Shown: positions 60,401-64,000 of the stretch, piece by piece
How the letters are laid out: each line of letters begins with the position of its first letter
How positions within the stretch are numbered: position 1 is the first letter of the stretch
NCBI GenBank assembly: GCA_019638485.1
Contig: JAHBTP010000001.1
Coordinates: forward strand, 496,001 to 560,000
From: Ferruginibacter sp.
Lineage (GTDB): Bacteria > Bacteroidota > Bacteroidia > Chitinophagales > Chitinophagaceae
Direction of reading: 5' to 3'
Length of the DNA: 64,000 bases
The notes under the pieces: generated by a model
Told to the model about the DNA's origin: nothing
The model's database searches: none
What the model saw: only the letters and a program-made list of their open reading frames with translations
Program-made: the position numbers and the translations under genes

Positions 60401-63400
60401 TACTTCACTGCAAAATGGTGATGTAGTTACCGTAGAAGTAACGAATATTAACGGTTGTATTACTACTTATAATTCGATTACTATTTCTGTTACTCCTGCA
60501 CCTGTAGGCTCTTTAAGTGCAACAGAAAATTCAGGAACAACAGCGAATGATAATATTATTTGTGCCGGTGATAATGTGATTTTTACCGCAACACCCGGAT
60601 TTGCAAATTATATTTTTAAGGTAAATGGTGGTGATGTACAATCAGGTGCTTCAAACACTTTTACCACATCTTCATTATCCGGAACGGCATCAGTTACTGT
60701 GGTAGCTTCTAATAGTGCCGGATGTGCTTCAGTTTGGGGGCCACAAGTAATCACTGTTGGTGCAAATCCTACCGGAACACTTACTGCTTCTGAAAATTCA
60801 GGAATGGCCGCAAATGATAATTCAATTTGTGTGGGTGATGCAGTGACTTTTTCTGCTCCTACAGGCTTTAATATGTATTCATTTTTAGTAAATGGATTAC
60901 CTCAACAAACAGGAGTGTCTAATTCTTTTGTTTCAACTTCCTTAACTAATCCATCTATCGTTGCTGTTCAGGCAACTTCGGCTACCGGTTGTGTGGGAAC
61001 TTTTGCACCTGTGGTAATCACCGTAAATGATTTGCCATCTGGCACACTAACGGCTACTGAAAATTCTGGCACACCAAATGATAATATCATTTGTGCCGGA
61101 GCTTCAATTACTTTTTTTGCGTCATCAGGATATAGTCAATATCAATTTAAAATTAACGGCGTTCCGGCTCAAACTGGTCCTTCTTCAACATTTACCTCTA
61201 CTTCAATAAATAATGGTGATGTAATTTCAGTAGATGTAACCTCCTCTGCCGGGTGTTTTGTCACTTTCAACTCATTAAATATTTCAGTAACTGCTTTGCC
61301 ATCTACGGTACTTAATGTAATGGAAAATTCGGGAACAACTGGAAATGACGGAGTTATTTGTGCAGGTGATAATATTACGTTTATTGCTGAAGCCGGACAT
61401 GTAAACTATCGCTTTTATTTAAATAATGTTCTTGCACAAGTTGGTACTTCAAACACTTATTCAACTACTTCACTTGCTAATAATGATGTGGTGCATGGAG
61501 AAATTTTGGATATTAACGGGTGTGAAGTTTTGACTAATTCAATAACCGTTTCAGTAGTTTCACTCCCTATGGGAAGCATTGTTCTAACTGAAAATTCAGG
61601 TATTGCGGCTAATGATGATATTATTTGTGATGGGTATGCTGCAATCTTCACGGCTACTTCAGGGTATGTAAATTATAATTTCTTTGTAAATGGATTGTCT
61701 AAGCAATCAGGCTCTTCAAATGTTTTTGTTTCATCTACTCTTGCAGATGGAGATATTGTTACCGTATCCGCAACAAATGTAGGAGGATGTGAACAGGTCT
61801 TTAATAATATCCTCGTAACCGTAAAAGCATTGCCATCCGGTACGCTTTCTGCAACTGAAAACTCCGGAACTCCAAATGATAATATTATTTGTCCTAATGA
61901 ACAAGTAACCTTTACAGCTACAGCAGGGTGGGATTGGTATGATTTTAAGGTAAATGGTACAAGTGTTCAAGCATCTTCTTCAAATACTTATATAGCTAGT
62001 GATATTAACTCAACCACCCAAGTTACTGTTGTGATTTCTAACAGCAACGGTTGTACTTTGGAACTGAATACTATAATGATAACTGTATTGCCGGCGCCTG
62101 TAGGGATATTGAGTGCAGCAGAAAATTCGGGTATTGCTTCAAATGATAACATCATTTGTTCAGGGGCCTCAGTAACCTTTACTGCAACTTCAGGTTACCA
62201 ACATTATGAATTCTTTCTAAATAATATTTCGGTTCAAAGCAGCTCTTCAAATATTTTCTCTTCATCTGCTCTGGCTGATGGCGATGTGGTGTCTGTTGAA
62301 GTATTATCCAATAATGGTTGCTCTTTGAGCTACAATACAGTTGTTATTACAGTGCATAGTAATCCGGTGCAGCAACCTATTACCGGAAATCCGGAGACAT
62401 GTGTAAACACATCATCCAATTTATATAATTCAAATCCGGGAGGGGTGTGGTCTAGCACTAACTCTACCGTTGCTTCTATTCATGCTGCAACAGGCGTAGT
62501 GAGTGGTCATGTTCCGGGAATTGTAACTATTACTTATTCTGTTACTAACGTTAACGGATGTACTACATTAAGCACAACTCCATTTGAAGTATATGCGCTA
62601 CCCGTGCCAACCCTAACTGGTCCAAATCCTTTCTGCCCGGGTACAACGGCAGAATATCTTACAGAATCCGGTCAGTTTAACTATGTTTGGACAATTACAG
62701 GCGGAACAATTGTATCAGGAGGAACATCGGCTGATGATAATGTATTGGTTGATTGGAACCTTCCGGGTGTAAAGTCTATTTATGTTAACTATACAAATGC
62801 AAATGGTTGTTCCGGTGCAACGAGTACAACGGTTACCGGCTCCACGGGTACTATACCGGTTATAGCCGGGCCCACTGCTGCATGTGCTCAGTCGGCCAAT
62901 CATTTATATACAACTCAATCCAATCAAAGTGATTATGTATGGAGTGTAATTGGCGGAAATATTTCATCTGGCGGAACTTTAAATGATGATCAGGTTACTA
63001 TTACCTGGACCACTCCCGGAATAGGAAAAGTGTTGGTAAATTTCACTGATATAAACGGATGTTCGGCAGCTTCTGAAACAGTATTTCCTGTAACAGTACA
63101 TACCTTGCCAACAGCCACTATTGGTGGAGCAACATCGGTATGTTTAAATTCAGCTTCACCGCTAATTACTTTTACCGGGTCAAATGGTTCAGCTCCCTAT
63201 ACTTTCTTTTACAATATCAATGGTGGTGCACCGCAAACGATAACCACTGTTTCCGGTAATTCAATTGCTATAAGCGTACCTACATCTATTGATGGTACTT
63301 TTACCTATAATCTTATTTCTGTTTCAGATGCTAACAGTTGCTCACAAACGCAGTTGGGTAATGCTGCTGTAATAGTAAATGAGTTGCCCATGGCGTCCAT

Positions 63401-64000
63401 ATTGGGAAATAATACAGTGTGCTTGAATACGCCTGCAAATATCACCTTTACCGGAACCCATGGAACAGCACCTTTTACCTTTTACTATCGAATAAATGGA
63501 GGAGCTGTTCAAACGATATCTACAGTTGTTGGAAATAGTATAGTGCTTGCAGCCAATACATCTTCTGCAGGAACATTTGAATATACATTACAGCAAGTTA
63601 CCGATGCTAATGGGTGTAGTATAGGAGTAGCTGATACTATTTCTATTGTAGTGAATCCATTACCAACAGCTACTATTTCGGGCAGCACTTCCGTTTGTAT
63701 TTTTGCGGGTCAGCCTGAGGTTACCTTTATGGGAAGTAATGGTACAGCTCCTTATACATTTTATTATCGTATAAATGGAGGTTCTTTGCTTTCCGGCACT
63801 TCAACCGGCTCCATACTTACGGTGTCTGCTCCTACAAATACTTCCGGAACATTTATTTATACTTTAGAAAGTGTAACAGATGCCTCTTCTACGTCTTGTA
63901 ATCAACCCCAATCAGGTAGTGTAACCATAACCGTTACTCCAGCCTCGGTGGGTGGTGTGTTAAGTGGAAGCACCAATGTTTGTACAGGAGTAAACAGTAC
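57447..64000 (+). CDS. giant secreted Ig/PKD-repeat surface protein, partial (3' end outside window)
   Basis: The frame runs without a stop from 57447 to the window end, at least 2184 codons, so the C-terminus is missing. The start at 57447 or 57456 gives a signal peptide ending near residue 39 (LLSSCLAQ). Residues about 40-250 are a glycine-rich head (GTFNVPAGVTEITVECWGG, then long Gly-Ser runs). About 250-390 form a Trp-rich Ig-like domain (WCAGETRNVSVTVKNIG). From about 390 on come Ig/PKD-like units: four of about 92 aa with SGTFTISGTPT; eight of about 88 aa with ENSG and DNIIC (60230-62360); and three of about 95 aa with TVCLN. Such proteins in Bacteroidota usually end in a T9SS sorting domain; that would lie beyond 64000. 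Likely a surface adhesin. Confidence 0.85.
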   Translation, partial: MYDMKTSLCCYEIFKTKVFRIFTISMFTIFGNLLSSCLAQNSQTFNANGTFNVPAGVTEITVECWGGGGKGGTRTSNGVSGGGGGGGYSRSVLTVVPSNSYTVSVGAGATGTSAGGDSWFGSSSTILARGGNSVSNNNANGASGGAVGIGDVTYSGGDGHNGNTSGTRYGGGGGSSAGIAANGTDAPNQNGGNAPAGGGNGGNGRYNSQGNGSDGDNPGGGGGGAVRTSSYTRSGGDGARGRVIVSWIPAYSTQFISMDYGNSPWCAGETRNVSVTVKNIGQATWTNSNPDINVGVKWNQNGTSWADYYVRTDANNVAPGATATFTLPLTASNYIAGTGYTTPLNAGINNISFDMVVEGVCWFGNNNVACGPGNAVFVSPNIVIANPINITTHPSTVPQTYCVGDNAASLSISATGTSPAYQWYVNSVPSNTGGTIIPGATSQTYVPSTSSAGVNYYYCVVTGCDEKISSVSGAYTVNGDATLTLTTAPSTITQTICFGNAMANIEFAAGGAAIGVTISSGSVPPGVSGSFSGGVYTLTGTPSVTGIYTFTVSATGSVCINQSQQVTLTVSTPGTILLTSAASTDVQTLCVNSPLTDIEYTVGGGATGAVISSGVLPAGVTGSFSSGVFTISGTPTESGIFNFQITTTGDCVSASLSASITVNPAPSFTLASGVGSNNPTLCINTVLNDIIFSLQNETGVSVTGLPSGLSGAYNSGTFTISGTPTQFGSFPYTITANGGCGTSTTSGTITVNNIATLSLTSGVGSNFQTACVTQSAITNITYSVGGSGTGATVTGLPTGISGSYNSGIFTISGTPNVTGVFNYTVTATGGSCVKQNETGTITVVALPVANAITGPNEVCAINQITLLPNASGIGQLTYSWTSSNPSFATVDNAGVVTGVAAGTVNFFYTVTNGSGCTRSSANFSVTVKAAAVGNLTASETSGIPNDNIICPGSNVTFVATTGYPNYHFKVNGVTAQNSNARIFNTTSLQNGDVVTVEVTNINGCITTYNSITISVTPAPVGSLSATENSGTTANDNIICAGDNVIFTATPGFANYIFKVNGGDVQSGASNTFTTSSLSGTASVTVVASNSAGCASVWGPQVITVGANPTGTLTASENSGMAANDNSICVGDAVTFSAPTGFNMYSFLVNGLPQQTGVSNSFVSTSLTNPSIVAVQATSATGCVGTFAPVVITVNDLPSGTLTATENSGTPNDNIICAGASITFFASSGYSQYQFKINGVPAQTGPSSTFTSTSINNGDVISVDVTSSAGCFVTFNSLNISVTALPSTVLNVMENSGTTGNDGVICAGDNITFIAEAGHVNYRFYLNNVLAQVGTSNTYSTTSLANNDVVHGEILDINGCEVLTNSITVSVVSLPMGSIVLTENSGIAANDDIICDGYAAIFTATSGYVNYNFFVNGLSKQSGSSNVFVSSTLADGDIVTVSATNVGGCEQVFNNILVTVKALPSGTLSATENSGTPNDNIICPNEQVTFTATAGWDWYDFKVNGTSVQASSSNTYIASDINSTTQVTVVISNSNGCTLELNTIMITVLPAPVGILSAAENSGIASNDNIICSGASVTFTATSGYQHYEFFLNNISVQSSSSNIFSSSALADGDVVSVEVLSNNGCSLSYNTVVITVHSNPVQQPITGNPETCVNTSSNLYNSNPGGVWSSTNSTVASIHAATGVVSGHVPGIVTITYSVTNVNGCTTLSTTPFEVYALPVPTLTGPNPFCPGTTAEYLTESGQFNYVWTITGGTIVSGGTSADDNVLVDWNLPGVKSIYVNYTNANGCSGATSTTVTGSTGTIPVIAGPTAACAQSANHLYTTQSNQSDYVWSVIGGNISSGGTLNDDQVTITWTTPGIGKVLVNFTDINGCSAASETVFPVTVHTLPTATIGGATSVCLNSASPLITFTGSNGSAPYTFFYNINGGAPQTITTVSGNSIAISVPTSIDGTFTYNLISVSDANSCSQTQLGNAAVIVNELPMASILGNNTVCLNTPANITFTGTHGTAPFTFYYRINGGAVQTISTVVGNSIVLAANTSSAGTFEYTLQQVTDANGCSIGVADTISIVVNPLPTATISGSTSVCIFAGQPEVTFMGSNGTAPYTFYYRINGGSLLSGTSTGSILTVSAPTNTSGTFIYTLESVTDASSTSCNQPQSGSVTITVTPASVGGVLSGSTNVCTGVNS
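60230..62360 (+). repeat. eight tandem 88-89-codon repeats in the giant protein
   Basis: The ENSG/ETSG motif recurs at about 60256, 60520, 60787, 61055, 61320, 61588, 61852 and 62116, that is at steps of 264-267 bp. Each unit begins near TxxENSG, then NDNIIC, a strand pair ending at FKVNG or FYLNN, and closes with NGCxxxxNxIxITV. The Cys pair in each unit (IIC and NGC) may form a disulfide. Confidence 0.8.

Noticed and set aside
1..64000. CRISPR array or complete insertion sequence
   Set aside because: No regularly spaced short repeats with unique spacers and no transposase were found; the tandem repeats at 52.8-53.2 kb do not have spacer-like structure.

Overview
The window reads as a Bacteroidota chromosome, most likely from a Chitinophagaceae-like member. 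Supporting signs are an AT-rich host region, promoter boxes of the Bacteroidetes type (TTTG/TTG about 17-23 nt before TAnnTTTG), little Shine-Dalgarno signal, an outer-membrane TamL-type assembly lipoprotein, a type IX secretion plug (DUF5103) protein, an OmpP1/FadL porin and a PKD/Ig-repeat giant surface protein. The genus is inference.

Region 1 (1 to about 6.7 kb) is the end of an integrative or conjugative-type element. It has a receiver-only response regulator, a leftward operon of small accessory proteins (an Api92-like ferredoxin-fold protein, a DUF932 protein and several unknowns) and a leftward tyrosine recombinase with its own terminator. Upstream of the recombinase is a cluster of inverted and direct repeats that could be attachment or arm sites.

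Region 2 (6.9-17.9 kb) is a rightward, tightly packed operon: sbcD, sbcC, two different OLD-family ATPase-TOPRIM nucleases, and a UvrD/Rep-like SF1 helicase. Gaps are 2, 20 and 10 nt, then a 14-nt overlap, and a strong terminator closes the block. OLD nuclease plus UvrD helicase is the Gabija layout. The second OLD protein and the linked SbcCD make this the best candidate for an undescribed defence module.

Region 3 (18.3-51.7 kb) is core chromosome: LuxE-like acyl transferase, UbiA-like membrane protein, M42 peptidase, lon, CCA-adding enzyme, miaA, porin, proS, truB, tamL, an rRNA methyltransferase, LolC/E-like permease, T9SS plug, SRP RNA, fructose-6-phosphate aldolase-type transaldolase, pabA/trpG with a degenerate TrpF homologue, a TlpA-like thioredoxin, pdxJ, ahcY, an Lrp/AsnC regulator, valS, an exonuclease-GIY-YIG fusion, tRNA-Val and asnA. 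The asnA gene has what looks like a complete transcription attenuator: a promoter, a 25-residue leader peptide with nine Asn, a possible antiterminator and an intrinsic terminator.

Region 4 (51.9-64 kb) holds an intergenic tandem repeat with compensating hairpins, a TylF-like methyltransferase, clpS, a TonB-receptor-like outer-membrane protein, and the first 2184 codons of a giant secreted protein made of a glycine-rich head and three families of Ig/PKD-like repeats. That protein runs off the window.
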